DNA of 64,000 nucleotides from CAKVLS01 sp045651685 (GCA_045651685.1 JAZRSV010000005.1:17550-81549); one strand, 5' to 3'. Positions 52,117 through 61,047 are shown, numbered from the stretch's first letter. The notes: a model not told the origin generated them from the sequence alone. A program made the numbers and translations.

Positions 52117-52881
52117 ATGAAAACACTAGTAGAACTAGTAGATGTCAAACTAACCTATCAGACAAAAAATAGCGAAACTCTTGCTATCGAAAACATCAAT
52201 CTAAAAATAAAAGAAGGTGAATTTGTAGCAATTGTAGGCCCTAGTGGCTGTGGCAAAACTACCATACTATCACTCATTGCCGGACTAATCAAACCAACCC
52301 AAGGCAAAGTCTTAATTAACAACAAAATTAGTGACGGCAAGAGTGGTCTTACTGGATATATGTTTCAACACGACCACTTGTTCGGGTGGAGAACAATTTT
52401 GAAGAATATTACGCTAGGATTAGAGCTAAAAAAAGATAAGGACAAAACTAGCTACGATTATGCAAAAAACCTCTTAAAAAAGTATGGTTTGAGTGATTTT
52501 GAGCAAAATTATCCCGCCGAACTATCGGGCGGTATGCGCCAGAGAGCCGCATTAATACGGACTTTAACGCTCCGACCAAGCGTTCTGCTATTGGATGAGC
52601 CATTTTCTGCTCTAGATTATCAGACAAGGCTTAATGTTTGCGATGATGTGAGCAAAATTATAAGCCAAGAAGGCAAAACTGCAATACTTGTCACACACGA
52701 TTTGAGCGAGGCAATTTCTATGGCAGACAGGGTAATAGTTTTGACAAAAAGACCTGCAAAAATAAAGAATATTTTTGACATCAATCTAAAAGATTTTGGT
52801 CCCCCACTAAAGCGCCGCGAACACCCAGAATTTGCAAAATTGTTTGATAAAATATGGAGGGAGCTAACCAATGAAAACTAA
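52117..52881 (+). CDS. ABC transporter ATP-binding protein (SsuB/TauB/ThiZ type)
   Basis: A 254-residue ATPase with Walker A GPSGCGKTT (about 41-49), Q-loop MFQHDHL, signature LSGGMRQRAALIRTL, Walker B VLLLDEPFSALD and H-loop THDLSEA. It pairs with the binding protein and permease around it. A stretch at 52500-52600 is unusually G+C rich (about half by hand count) with codons such as CGC, CGG, TCG and CTC that neighbours rarely use. TTAGGAG precedes the ATG. Confidence 0.93.
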   Translation: MKTLVELVDVKLTYQTKNSETLAIENINLKIKEGEFVAIVGPSGCGKTTILSLIAGLIKPTQGKVLINNKISDGKSGLTGYMFQHDHLFGWRTILKNITLGLELKKDKDKTSYDYAKNLLKKYGLSDFEQNYPAELSGGMRQRAALIRTLTLRPSVLLLDEPFSALDYQTRLNVCDDVSKIISQEGKTAILVTHDLSEAISMADRVIVLTKRPAKIKNIFDINLKDFGPPLKRREHPEFAKLFDKIWRELTNEN

Positions 52882-53680
52882 CCCAGTATCAAAAGAAAGA
52901 CAACTATACCTAAACAATATCAAACGAAAAAAAATATTTGTCACTATTTGTCAGATATTGTTGTTAGTTGCAATATTTGGACTATGGGAGCTACTCACCT
53001 TTGCAAAAGTTTTAGACCCGTTTTACTTTAGCTCACCCTCTCGTATGGTTAACACTCTTGGCAATCTTATCAAAGATGGTTCGCTGTTTTATCACATAGG
53101 TATAACACTGTACGAAGCTGTTTTGGGTTTTGCCATTGCTATGATAATTGGTTTTGCCATTGCAGTTGTTTTGTGGTGGAGCGAAACTATTCGCCACATA
53201 CTAGACCCTTACATTGTAGTGCTTAATAGTCTACCAAAAATCGCACTTGGTCCTATTATCATTATTTGGTTTGGTGCTGGTACAAAAGCAATAGTTGTTA
53301 TGGCAATATTGATATTAATTGTTATAACAATACTATCTACCCTAGCTGCCTTTATCAACTGCGACAAAGACAAGATATTACTAATGCAATCAATGAACGC
53401 AAGTAAGTGGCAAATATTTTTTAAGCTAGTTTTGCCCAATGCAATGCCAGAGTTTATTTCAATACTAAAGATCAATGTTGGCATGACTTGGGTTGGCGTT
53501 GTCATGGGAGAATATCTTGTAAGTAGCGCGGGCCTTGGTTATCTTATTGTATATGGTGGTCAAGTGTTTAAGTTAGATCTTGTTATGGCAAGCACCCTAA
53601 TACTTTGTTTGCTAGCTGGTGGCATGTATGCAATTGTCGCCTTTATAGAAAAGCGCTTTGGCAAAAATAAAAAATATTAA
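52871..53680 (+). CDS. ABC transporter permease (SsuC/TauC/ThiX type)
   Basis: A 269-residue permease with six membrane helices. The cytoplasmic EAA-like loop is SMNASKWQIFFKLVLPNAMPEF (about 176-197, in parts). PYIVVLNSLPKIALGPIIIIWFG (in parts) is typical of this class. The ATG overlaps the ATPase by 11 bases and follows GGAGGGAG. It should form the uptake channel with the flanking gene products. Confidence 0.93.
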   Translation: MKTNPVSKERQLYLNNIKRKKIFVTICQILLLVAIFGLWELLTFAKVLDPFYFSSPSRMVNTLGNLIKDGSLFYHIGITLYEAVLGFAIAMIIGFAIAVVLWWSETIRHILDPYIVVLNSLPKIALGPIIIIWFGAGTKAIVVMAILILIVITILSTLAAFINCDKDKILLMQSMNASKWQIFFKLVLPNAMPEFISILKINVGMTWVGVVMGEYLVSSAGLGYLIVYGGQVFKLDLVMASTLILCLLAGGMYAIVAFIEKRFGKNKKY

Positions 53681-53686
53681 TCGCAT

Positions 53687-53719
53687 AAAAAAAGAGATAA
53701 TGTTAGTTATCTCTTTTTT
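53687..53719. terminator. Bidirectional terminator shared by the permease and TPR genes
   Basis: GAGATAA (53694-53700) and TTATCTC (53707-53713), extended by A- and T-runs to 13 bp, with a 6-base loop. It overlaps the last codons of the convergent TPR gene. Confidence 0.88.
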
Positions 53720-55595
53720 GCATATTATTGTTAACTATATCTTCAAATACCAAATACTTATCAACATCCAAATTATAATATTTGCATATTGTTGCTTTGC
53801 TTGGTATTTTTGGGAACTCTCTAAATCTTATTATATCAGGGCTATCTAGTTTTTTTGCCTGTTTTTTTATTTCTTCTTTTTGTACCCTACGATACGAAAA
53901 GTACATGTTGACCAAATATGCTGCTATATAATATTTTAATTCTTCTTCGGTCATGTTTGATATTGCCAAATTGCGCAAAACAGCAAATTGACTTCTTGGC
54001 GTATCAACTATTTGCATAGAAGAACTAATATCGTCATGAGATAGTATAAAGTCATATGCCAAGCACCATGCCTTATAAAATGTAGGATATACTTGTGATA
54101 AGTATAGTGGACTATAATATGTTATTTCACCATCGTTATTACTACGATTAGTACAATCAAAAGGTATACGATGAAGTGTGTTGTTAGTCACAAACATAAT
54201 CTTTGATCTATAATAGATAATATTTTCTAATTTTATCTTTACTATTGTTTGCTTTATTTCATCATCAACATCTTTGCATAATAGTATATCTTCTATACAG
54301 TCTAGCACTTTGACATTTTTTATTGTTGCTACTTTTATCAAAAACAAATTGCGACTCTCACAGTATGGACTTGTCGCTGCCCAACCTATTAAGTCTAGGT
54401 TATTAACAACTGCCATCTCAAGTGCATCGCCTTGCAATGCAACAATACTATTGATTAGTTCGTTGTATTTGTAGCTACTTTTTGTCTGAACATCAAAGGT
54501 ATATTCGTACTTTTTGCCGGCAGCTTTTGCACATAGTTGCAAATAATCTTTGTATATCAAATGATTATAAATATCTATATCAAGCAAATATTGTAGTTTT
54601 TGTTTTGCCAGTTCGTACTCTTGCAAGTTTAAGCATGCTATAGCATATAGCAATTGTGAACGCAAATCGTTAGGATGCTTTGCAAGATATTTTGCCAAAA
54701 ATTCTCTACCTAGTGCATGCTCTTCTGTTTGACAAAAAACTATACCCATCTTAAAGCACTGCTCTGTTGTAGGTTTTTTGATAGCAAGCAATGTCTTCTT
54801 TATTTCTTCAAAGTTTTTTTCATCTTCGATATCATAATAAAATAACAACAAATTGTTATAATCTAAAAAAGACAACTCTTTGCTATTGGTGACAATGCTT
54901 ATAGCTTTTTCTGTTTGATTGTCCAAAAAATAACTTATTGCAATATCTGCTTTTGCCTTTGGATATTTGTCTAGGTCATAATGCTCTAATATCGCTATAG
55001 CTTTTTTGAACTCATTTCTTACCATGTGCATCTCGGCCATGCTAATATTAGTGTCAGTATAACCTTCGTGTATATATACCATAGCAGGTAGCAAAAAGCC
55101 ATCTGGGGTGACAACCTTAAAATCTGTTATTATACTTGGCTTTTCGTCTCGTTGGTTATAGTCTATAGTTTTTAGATAATAATCATGCGAATAATTTGAT
55201 ATCGCACCCAATGTACTCAAAAATCCCAACAAGTATGGTTCTGTATTGCTACCGTCTTTTGATATTTGGTTCCACTTTAGTTTGTCAATAAGCATATTAT
55301 CGCCAAGCGTCTTAAACAAACTATAGTGTACATATTCGAACAAATGTAGCTCGCCATAAAAACTAGCTAGTTTGGCATAATAGTTGACATGTTGTGGGTA
55401 CAAATCATCAAGCCTGCCAAGAAATTCTTGCACATCATAGGTAGTTGCTGGCTTTTGACTATACATATCTTTTATAGCTCTTTTTAGCAATCTAATACCT
55501 TTTTGCCTATTTGATGCAAAGGTTTTTTCTGCAATTTTTATCAATGTATCTGAATTATTAAGTTGTGTTATCTTGCAAGTATTATTTTCTTCCAT
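53703..55595 (-). CDS. TPR-like helical repeat protein (630 aa), unknown function
   Basis: Not assigned to a named family. Regular helix pairs between about residues 180 and 370 (MAEMHMVRNEFKKAIAILEHY, ALGREFLAKYLAKHPNDLRSQLLYAIACLNLQEYELAKQKLQYL, read in parts) look like degenerate TPR repeats. No signal peptide or membrane segment, so it is probably cytosolic and binds proteins. The N-terminal part also has helix pairs (QKGIRLLKRAIKDM). An AAAGG site lies rather far (about 16 bases) before the ATG. It is transcribed divergently from the secreted protein gene at 55725. Confidence 0.8.
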   Translation of the reverse strand: MEENNTCKITQLNNSDTLIKIAEKTFASNRQKGIRLLKRAIKDMYSQKPATTYDVQEFLGRLDDLYPQHVNYYAKLASFYGELHLFEYVHYSLFKTLGDNMLIDKLKWNQISKDGSNTEPYLLGFLSTLGAISNYSHDYYLKTIDYNQRDEKPSIITDFKVVTPDGFLLPAMVYIHEGYTDTNISMAEMHMVRNEFKKAIAILEHYDLDKYPKAKADIAISYFLDNQTEKAISIVTNSKELSFLDYNNLLLFYYDIEDEKNFEEIKKTLLAIKKPTTEQCFKMGIVFCQTEEHALGREFLAKYLAKHPNDLRSQLLYAIACLNLQEYELAKQKLQYLLDIDIYNHLIYKDYLQLCAKAAGKKYEYTFDVQTKSSYKYNELINSIVALQGDALEMAVVNNLDLIGWAATSPYCESRNLFLIKVATIKNVKVLDCIEDILLCKDVDDEIKQTIVKIKLENIIYYRSKIMFVTNNTLHRIPFDCTNRSNNDGEITYYSPLYLSQVYPTFYKAWCLAYDFILSHDDISSSMQIVDTPRSQFAVLRNLAISNMTEEELKYYIAAYLVNMYFSYRRVQKEEIKKQAKKLDSPDIIRFREFPKIPSKATICKYYNLDVDKYLVFEDIVNNNMQKRDN

Positions 55596-55654
55596 AAAAT
55601 ATATTTATTTTTCCTTTGTACAAAAAATGACAAAATACAACATTAGTTGCATAG

Positions 55655-55667
55655 ATACTTAAGTATA
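55655..55667 (-). promoter_or_regulatory. Extended -10 promoter of the TPR gene with palindrome
   Basis: Minus-strand TGA-TATACT (TATACT at 55667-55662) is a good extended -10 box; the -35 is weak. ATACTTAAGTAT (55655-55666) is a perfect 12-bp palindrome over this box. Confidence 0.45.
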
Positions 55668-55724
55668 TCACAAAGTTTGAAAAACTGACATCATATTTAA
55701 CAAATTTTTACACATTATAACTAT

Positions 55725-56339
55725 ATGAAAAGAATTAGTGTTTTTATAATTTTGGTTATTGTTGTTTTTGCTTGTGGGTTTTCGGCAGGTTTACCTGTAA
55801 TACCACCAACAAAAACAAGTAACTCTACAACAACATCACCAGAGCAAAATACAACTTTGCCACAACCAAATACCATCACCGCACCAGAAGCTCAAAAAGT
55901 AGAACTACATAAAGATAACTGGTTTGATTTTGTCAATGAATTTTGGCCAAGATATACAGATGCAGAAGTTATAGATGTTGCCACTCTTACAAGGTACAAA
56001 GTAAAAAGAGTTGGAGGCTATAACCATGCAGATGTAGAACCATTGACAACCGCAGAGACTGACAAAATGTATAGCATCTACGACTATCAATGGAGCTGGA
56101 CTCGCAGACCCGTGTGGGTATTTGTAAATAATAGATACATAGCAGCATCTATTAACGGCTACCCTCACGCATATGACTATGTATCTGGCAACAATATGAC
56201 AGGCCATACTTGTATACACTTTTACAAGAGTCGCACCCACGCTAGCAACAACTGGGACCCAGCACACAAAGAAGCAGTAGAAACTGCATACTCAAGTTTG
56301 ACCAAATTTAATAATTATATAAAACAACTAACCAAATAA
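55725..56339 (+). CDS. Secreted or lipid-anchored protein with conserved His/Cys domain (204 aa)
   Basis: The N-terminus has a signal segment (RISVFIILVIVVFACGFSA; a lipobox at FAC is possible), then a T/S/P/Q-rich spacer (about 25-55). The C-terminal domain (about 75-204) has GGYNHADVEPL, WSWTRRPVWVFVNN, SINGYPHAY and GHTCIHFYKSRTH. I have seen this motif set in clostridial and Bacillus cell-surface proteins but know no function; the conserved H, D, E and C suggest a metal or catalytic site. No ribosome site is visible, and a TATAAC box lies 4 bases before the ATG. Confidence 0.78.
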   Translation: MKRISVFIILVIVVFACGFSAGLPVIPPTKTSNSTTTSPEQNTTLPQPNTITAPEAQKVELHKDNWFDFVNEFWPRYTDAEVIDVATLTRYKVKRVGGYNHADVEPLTTAETDKMYSIYDYQWSWTRRPVWVFVNNRYIAASINGYPHAYDYVSGNNMTGHTCIHFYKSRTHASNNWDPAHKEAVETAYSSLTKFNNYIKQLTK

Positions 56340-56340
56340 A

Positions 56341-56366
56341 AAAATCACTACCTAAGTAGTGATTTT
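56341..56366. terminator. Bidirectional terminator
   Basis: AAAATCACTAC (56341-56351) and GTAGTGATTTT (56356-56366) form a perfect 11-bp stem with a CTAA loop between convergent genes. Confidence 0.85.
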
Positions 56367-56371
56367 GTTTA

Positions 56372-57067
56372 TTACTTAATATAAACTAATCTGCGACATT
56401 GTTCGCATTCTAACCAGCCATTTGCTTTTACTTTGTTAACAAACGCAGCAGAAACATCCATACGGCAACCACCACAAGTGTTGTTGTTTAGTGGTACAAA
56501 TACTGGGAAGATATTGTCTTGTCTTACATGTTTGTACTTTGACATAACAGCAGCATCGATAGTTGGCTCTAAAGCTTTCATTTGACTTTGCAATGTAGCA
56601 ATTTGTGGTTCGATATCAGCTTTTACCAAATCATATTTTTCTTTAGCTTCTTTATGTTTTGTACGAGAAACAATAATGTTCTTTTTTGCAGTGTCAAATT
56701 GTTGCAAAATTTGACTAACTTTTAGAGCACATGCAGATGCTTTGCGTTCTAAATTGTTTAATGCATTTGATAAATCGTTAGCTTTTTTTGCTAATGCTTC
56801 TAATTCTTCTTCAGAAAAGTTTTTTGTGTCAACTTTTGTAATGTCACTCATTTTTGCCAAAGCTTTGTCATATTCTGCTTTTAGGCTATCAAATTCTTTT
56901 AGAGTTTGTTTTGCTTGATCTTCTAAAGTGATTAGTTTGTTTTGCTCACCTTTTACTTGACTAACCATATCTGATACAGACTTTTTTAGTGGGTGTTGAT
57001 CAAGAGTTTTTTGCAAAGACAAAAGTTTGCTCTCCAAATCTTGATATTTTAGTATGTTTGTTAGCAT
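56372..57067 (-). CDS. Coiled-coil C4-type zinc ribbon protein
   Basis: The 231-residue protein is a long coiled coil (about 10-170) ending in a zinc ribbon (CGGCRMDVS and CEQCRRLVYIK). This is the DUF164/C4-type zinc ribbon family, which in other lineages has been tied to nucleic acid binding or virulence regulation; the bacterial role is unsettled. It overlaps trmK by one base in the dnaG-rpoD operon, where Nif3 is often also found but is missing here. Confidence 0.85.
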   Translation of the reverse strand: MLTNILKYQDLESKLLSLQKTLDQHPLKKSVSDMVSQVKGEQNKLITLEDQAKQTLKEFDSLKAEYDKALAKMSDITKVDTKNFSEEELEALAKKANDLSNALNNLERKASACALKVSQILQQFDTAKKNIIVSRTKHKEAKEKYDLVKADIEPQIATLQSQMKALEPTIDAAVMSKYKHVRQDNIFPVFVPLNNNTCGGCRMDVSAAFVNKVKANGWLECEQCRRLVYIK

Positions 57068-57738
57068 TATTTATCTCCTTTGATTTGTGATAACACTTGT
57101 GATACTGCTTTGTAATAGTCTTTTACCCTATCATCATTGCAACTTTTGTTGCTTACAATAGCACAAAATTTTTGTTCTTCTTGTGTGATATATTCTACAA
57201 AATACTTATTAGCTTGTTGCAAGTTGGTTATACCAAACAACAACTCTAGATTGGTAAGTTGTTGTTGTCCTGCAGAAACCTTTAGTATGTTATAAAACAT
57301 ATTGCCTTGCTTTGTCATAACATCGGCATCTATCTTATAACCATTGTTTGTTAACCACTGTCTTAATAATATAACATTTTTCATAGGTTGTAAAACAAAG
57401 TTGGTTATATTATCTTGCCTTGATGCTGACAAAATTTTTATTATTTGCATGCCACCCATACCTGCAATAACAGCCATATAATCAGAATAGTCTTGCTTTA
57501 ATACAGTAAGACCATCTCCTACAAAAAACTCACAACTATCTTGCAAATTTTGCTCTTTTATTAAAGTTTTTGCTTTTTGTAGACTTGATTGGCTAATATC
57601 GGTACAGATAGCTTTTGATATCTTTTTATCCAAAAGTAATTGCGCAACCAATTTGCCATGATCAGTACCAACATCAACGATGTTTTTGTCGACCATGTCA
57701 TATATACATTTTAGTCTATTGTCTAAAAGATTAGTCAT
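57067..57738 (-). CDS. trmK: tRNA (adenine-22-N1)-methyltransferase TrmK
   Basis: A SAM-dependent methyltransferase: IVDVGTDHGKLVAQLL (motif I, about 20-35), ICTDISQSSLQKA, VIAGMGGMQIIKIL (catalytic region) and VLQPMKN match TrmK. The C-terminal helical part is shorter or diverged. It overlaps rpoD by 8 bases; the synteny dnaG-rpoD-trmK is typical of Firmicutes. Confidence 0.93.
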   Translation of the reverse strand: MTNLLDNRLKCIYDMVDKNIVDVGTDHGKLVAQLLLDKKISKAICTDISQSSLQKAKTLIKEQNLQDSCEFFVGDGLTVLKQDYSDYMAVIAGMGGMQIIKILSASRQDNITNFVLQPMKNVILLRQWLTNNGYKIDADVMTKQGNMFYNILKVSAGQQQLTNLELLFGITNLQQANKYFVEYITQEEQKFCAIVSNKSCNDDRVKDYYKAVSQVLSQIKGDK

Positions 57739-58792
57739 CGCAAAAACCCTTTAAGCGTTTACATCTGTTAGGGTTTCTTAATTTGCGCAAAGCTTTTGCT
57801 TCGATCTGTCTAATACGCTCACGAGTGACATTAAACTCACGACCAACTTCTTCTAGAGTTCTAGAATGTGCATCATCTAGACCATAACGAAGTCTAATAA
57901 CCTTTTGCTCTCTTGGAGTAAGTGTATCGATAGCTGCAAGTAGTTGTTCTTTAAGAATTAGTTGTGCAGCAGCTTCTACTGGTGATTTTGTATTTTCGTC
58001 TTCTACAAAGTCGCCAATTTTGCTATCTTCTTCTTCACCTACTGGGTTTTCTAGAGATACTGGGTCTTGTGCTATTTTTTGAATTTCGCAAACTCTTTCT
58101 TCACTGATACCCATTGCTTCGGCGATTTCGGCAGAGCTTGGGTCACGACCTAATTGTTGCAACAATTGACGGCTAACACGAATAAGCTTGTTGATAGTTT
58201 CTACCATGTGTACTGGTATACGAATTGTTCTTGCTTGATCTGCTATAGCACGAGTGATAGATTGTCTAATCCACCATGTTGCATATGTAGAAAAACGGAA
58301 ACCTTTAGTATAGTCAAACTTCTCTACAGCTTTTAGTAGGCCTAGGTTGCCTTCTTGTATCAAATCCAAAAATTGCATACTTGTACGACCAACATAACGC
58401 TTTGCAATACTAACGACAAGTCTTAAGTTTGCTTCTGATAATTTTGCTTTGGCATATTCGTCACCATCTTGCATACGCTTTGCAAGTGCAATTTCTTCAT
58501 CACTAGAAAGTAGCGGAACTTTACCGATATCTTTTAGATACATTTTTACAGGGTCATCAACATTAACTTCACTAATGATCTTTGAGATATCCTCTACTTC
58601 TTCGTTTGCATCTGATTGATAATTAATCTTAAAACCTTGTTTTTCTAGATATTTTACAACATCTTTGATTTCGTCTGCAGAAGCATCATATTTTAATAAT
58701 TTTAAGATAATATCTTCTTCGTTGATATATTCTTTACCTCTAGATGTTTCTACAAGTTTGTTTACTTCTGCTGTAAACTTTTCGTTAAACAT
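57731..58792 (-). CDS. rpoD: RNA polymerase primary sigma factor SigA
   Basis: The housekeeping sigma factor. Region 1.1-like acidic N-terminus (1-80), region 1.2 (VKMYLKDIGKVPLL), 2.1-2.4 (NLRLVVSIAKRYVGR, FLDLIQEGNLGLLKAVEKFDY, FSTYATWWIRQSITRAI), region 3 and the region 4 helix-turn-helix (TLEEVGREFNVTRERIRQIEAKALRKLR) are complete. Length 353 aa. It explains the many TTGACA/TATAAT promoters in this window. It lies 3 bases after dnaG. Confidence 0.98.
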   Translation of the reverse strand: MFNEKFTAEVNKLVETSRGKEYINEEDIILKLLKYDASADEIKDVVKYLEKQGFKINYQSDANEEVEDISKIISEVNVDDPVKMYLKDIGKVPLLSSDEEIALAKRMQDGDEYAKAKLSEANLRLVVSIAKRYVGRTSMQFLDLIQEGNLGLLKAVEKFDYTKGFRFSTYATWWIRQSITRAIADQARTIRIPVHMVETINKLIRVSRQLLQQLGRDPSSAEIAEAMGISEERVCEIQKIAQDPVSLENPVGEEEDSKIGDFVEDENTKSPVEAAAQLILKEQLLAAIDTLTPREQKVIRLRYGLDDAHSRTLEEVGREFNVTRERIRQIEAKALRKLRNPNRCKRLKGFCDD

Positions 58793-58795
58793 ATA

Positions 58796-60580
58796 TTATT
58801 CTCCAATTCTACTATTTTTTAATTCTTTTGTTGCCAAACTTAATTTTGCAGCAATTTCTCTGCGGCGTGTTAAGTCTGTTTCTGTCTTAAATTGTTGAGT
58901 AAGACGCTCTATTTCTTGCTCTAAACCAAGTTTTGCAATTCTACGCAAACTTTGCTTAAAGTATAATTCTTCTTTATCACCAAACTGGCTAAAGTCAAAA
59001 TTGATTATTTGTTTTAGATCTTCGTTTTCGTCAACTTCAAACTCATCAAATATACTGCTAACAGTGTATACTTTGTCATTATTTACACAATCTAACATAT
59101 AATCAAAGAGTTTTTGATAAGTTGGATTTTTGAAATATATTGTTGTTTCAAACTTTGCATACTCTTTTTTATAAAGCAAACTTGCTAACAAAAATTTGAT
59201 TGCCTTTTGTACAGAATCTTCTCTAAACTCTTCTGCTTTTTGTATACTTTGTTGAGTTTGAGTGTTTACTTCTTGTCCAGTGTTGCTATTTAACAAGTCT
59301 CTTTTTAGAGTGTCAATATTGATATTAGTAAGGCGACTAATAAGCTTTAGATAAACTTCTTTTTCTGACATTGTTTTAAGTATTTTTAACAAGTCAAACG
59401 CCTGACTAACAAATTTTGCTTTTTCGTAATTGTTGGTTAGGTTGTATTGTTTTGCTAATGTCATAATCTTAAAGTCCAAACCAACAACTGCATTTTCTAT
59501 ATAATAAGCAAGTTTTTCTTTGCCGTATTTTTTTAAGAATTCGTCTGGATCCAAATTTTCTGGTAGAGTCACAACTCTAACATCAAGCCCGTCCTCCATC
59601 AAGATATCAACGGCACGAAAACTAGCTTTTTGACCGGCAGAATCGCCATCTAAACACAATACAATCTTGTTTGCAAAGCGCTTTAACAATTTTGCATGAT
59701 AAGGAGTTATTGCTGTGCCCATACAAGCACCGGCATTTTCAAAACCAGCTTTTGCCAGCGCTATAACATCCATCGCGCCCTCACCTATAAGTATATAGTC
59801 AAGACCTCGCTCTTGTTTGATACGCTTAATGTTGTTTATATTGTATACTGTCTTGCTCTTGTCAAAGATGACAGTTTCTTTAGTATTGCGATATTTTGCA
59901 AAGTCGCCATCTACAAGTTGTCTTGCAGTAAAGCCAATACAATCGCCATATACATTTATTATAGGGAACATTAATCTTGTTGCCATAACATCAAATGTAC
60001 GATTGTTTTTGGTATCAGCAATACCAGCTTCTTCCATACTACGAATAGCTACTTTGTTATTTTTTAGATAATCAATTGAGTTTGTCCAGCCATCTGCATA
60101 ACCTATACCAAATTGCTTTGCTATATTGTCATCAAGACCACGCTTTTTCATATACTCTCTAGCAAGATTAGCAGAAGGCAATTTTAAGTTGTCTTGATAA
60201 TGTTTTAGGGCCAAATTGCAAGCGTTATATAAACGCTCTTTGGTTTTGTTTTGTTCAATAACCTTTTCGTCCCCTGTCCACTCTGGCATTTCTAGGCCAG
60301 CTTCTTTTGCAAGAAATTTAACAGCGTTCATAAAGTCTAAAGATTCTATCTTTTGAATAAACTTTATAACATCTCCACTTTCGCCGCAGCCAAAGCAATG
60401 ATAAAATTGCTCCATTTCGTTTACAGCAAAAGAAGGGGTCTTTTCAAAATGAAATGGACAACAACCCCAATAAGTTTTACCTTTTTTATTAAGTTGTAGA
60501 TATTTTGATACAGTTGATACTATATCATTTTTTTCTTTCAACTGTTCTATAAAATCAGTTGGATATCCTTTGTTTTGCAA
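58796..60580 (-). CDS. dnaG: DNA primase
   Basis: Synthesises RNA primers at the fork. Zinc finger CCPFHFEKTPSF and HCFGCG (about 40-64), the TOPRIM domain with LIGEGAMDVIALAKAGFENA and LCLDGDSAGQKA (about 255-320), and a C-terminal helicase-binding part. Length 594 aa. The start is TTG at 60580 with TTGGAGA 8 bases upstream. First gene of dnaG-rpoD-trmK-zinc-ribbon. Confidence 0.97.
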   Translation of the reverse strand: MQNKGYPTDFIEQLKEKNDIVSTVSKYLQLNKKGKTYWGCCPFHFEKTPSFAVNEMEQFYHCFGCGESGDVIKFIQKIESLDFMNAVKFLAKEAGLEMPEWTGDEKVIEQNKTKERLYNACNLALKHYQDNLKLPSANLAREYMKKRGLDDNIAKQFGIGYADGWTNSIDYLKNNKVAIRSMEEAGIADTKNNRTFDVMATRLMFPIINVYGDCIGFTARQLVDGDFAKYRNTKETVIFDKSKTVYNINNIKRIKQERGLDYILIGEGAMDVIALAKAGFENAGACMGTAITPYHAKLLKRFANKIVLCLDGDSAGQKASFRAVDILMEDGLDVRVVTLPENLDPDEFLKKYGKEKLAYYIENAVVGLDFKIMTLAKQYNLTNNYEKAKFVSQAFDLLKILKTMSEKEVYLKLISRLTNINIDTLKRDLLNSNTGQEVNTQTQQSIQKAEEFREDSVQKAIKFLLASLLYKKEYAKFETTIYFKNPTYQKLFDYMLDCVNNDKVYTVSSIFDEFEVDENEDLKQIINFDFSQFGDKEELYFKQSLRRIAKLGLEQEIERLTQQFKTETDLTRRREIAAKLSLATKELKNSRIGE

Positions 60581-60592
60581 ATTAGTTCTCCA

Positions 60593-60601
60593 ATTCTAAC
60601 A
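60593..60601 (-). promoter_or_regulatory. Extended -10 promoter of dnaG-rpoD-trmK
   Basis: Minus-strand TGT-TAGAAT (TAGAAT at 60598-60593), with only a weak -35 match. The start would be very near the ribosome site, giving a short leader. Confidence 0.4.
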
Positions 60602-60643
60602 TAGGATATATTCGCCAATAGTTTGGGTTTTCCTTTTTTTTAT

Positions 60644-60692
60644 TTAATTTTTTATAAAAAAAACAAAAACCCACCTTTTTAGGTAGGTTTTT
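60644..60692 (-). terminator. Intrinsic terminator of the zinc-ribbon membrane protein gene
   Basis: Minus-strand AAAAACCTACC and GGTGGGTTTTT (60692-60682 with 60675-60665, one G-U pair) form an 11-bp stem, followed by GTTTTTTTT. Confidence 0.85.
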
Positions 60693-60706
60693 TATAGTTT
60701 ATATTA

Positions 60707-60994
60707 TTATTTCTTTTTGCCTTTTGATAATTTTAATATAGAAGACAGCAAAACAAAAAATCCAACAAAAGGAAATACAAAAAATAGTATTATACCAGGT
60801 AATAAAGTTTTTAACGCCGCTTTTTGCTCTTCGCTAGCTTCGGGTATAGTTGTATAATCATATGTATTATTCGCAATGGTATTTTTGCTTGTTTGTTCTA
60901 CTTGTTTTTCGTCTATTGGATATGGTGTACCACAATATGGGCAAACAGTCTCTTTTAGATCTCTTCTTGCTCCACAACCTTCACATTTGTTCAT
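60707..60994 (-). CDS. Zinc-ribbon protein with one C-terminal membrane helix (95 aa)
   Basis: Two CXXC pairs (CEGCG, CPYCG, residues 4-22) form a zinc ribbon. A polar linker and a hydrophobic hairpin or helix (about 66-85, LPGIILFFVFPFVGFFVLLS) follow, then a basic end. The layout is common among small Firmicutes membrane proteins of unknown function. TTTGGAGAG precedes the ATG; it has its own promoter and terminator. Confidence 0.8.
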   Translation of the reverse strand: MNKCEGCGARRDLKETVCPYCGTPYPIDEKQVEQTSKNTIANNTYDYTTIPEASEEQKAALKTLLPGIILFFVFPFVGFFVLLSSILKLSKGKKK

Positions 60995-61018
60995 ATTAAC
61001 TCTCCAAATTATGCCTTA

Positions 61019-61047
61019 ATAATACATTATTTTACCATTTCTGTCAA
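61019..61047 (-). promoter_or_regulatory. SigA-type promoter of the zinc-ribbon membrane protein gene
   Basis: Minus-strand TTGACA (61047-61042), 17-base spacer, TATTAT (61024-61019). Confidence 0.8.

Noticed and set aside
55681..55724. SigE- or SigK-type sporulation promoter before the secreted protein gene
   Set aside because: Some bases fit (CATATT, CATTATAA), but spacing and boxes are too loose to claim it.
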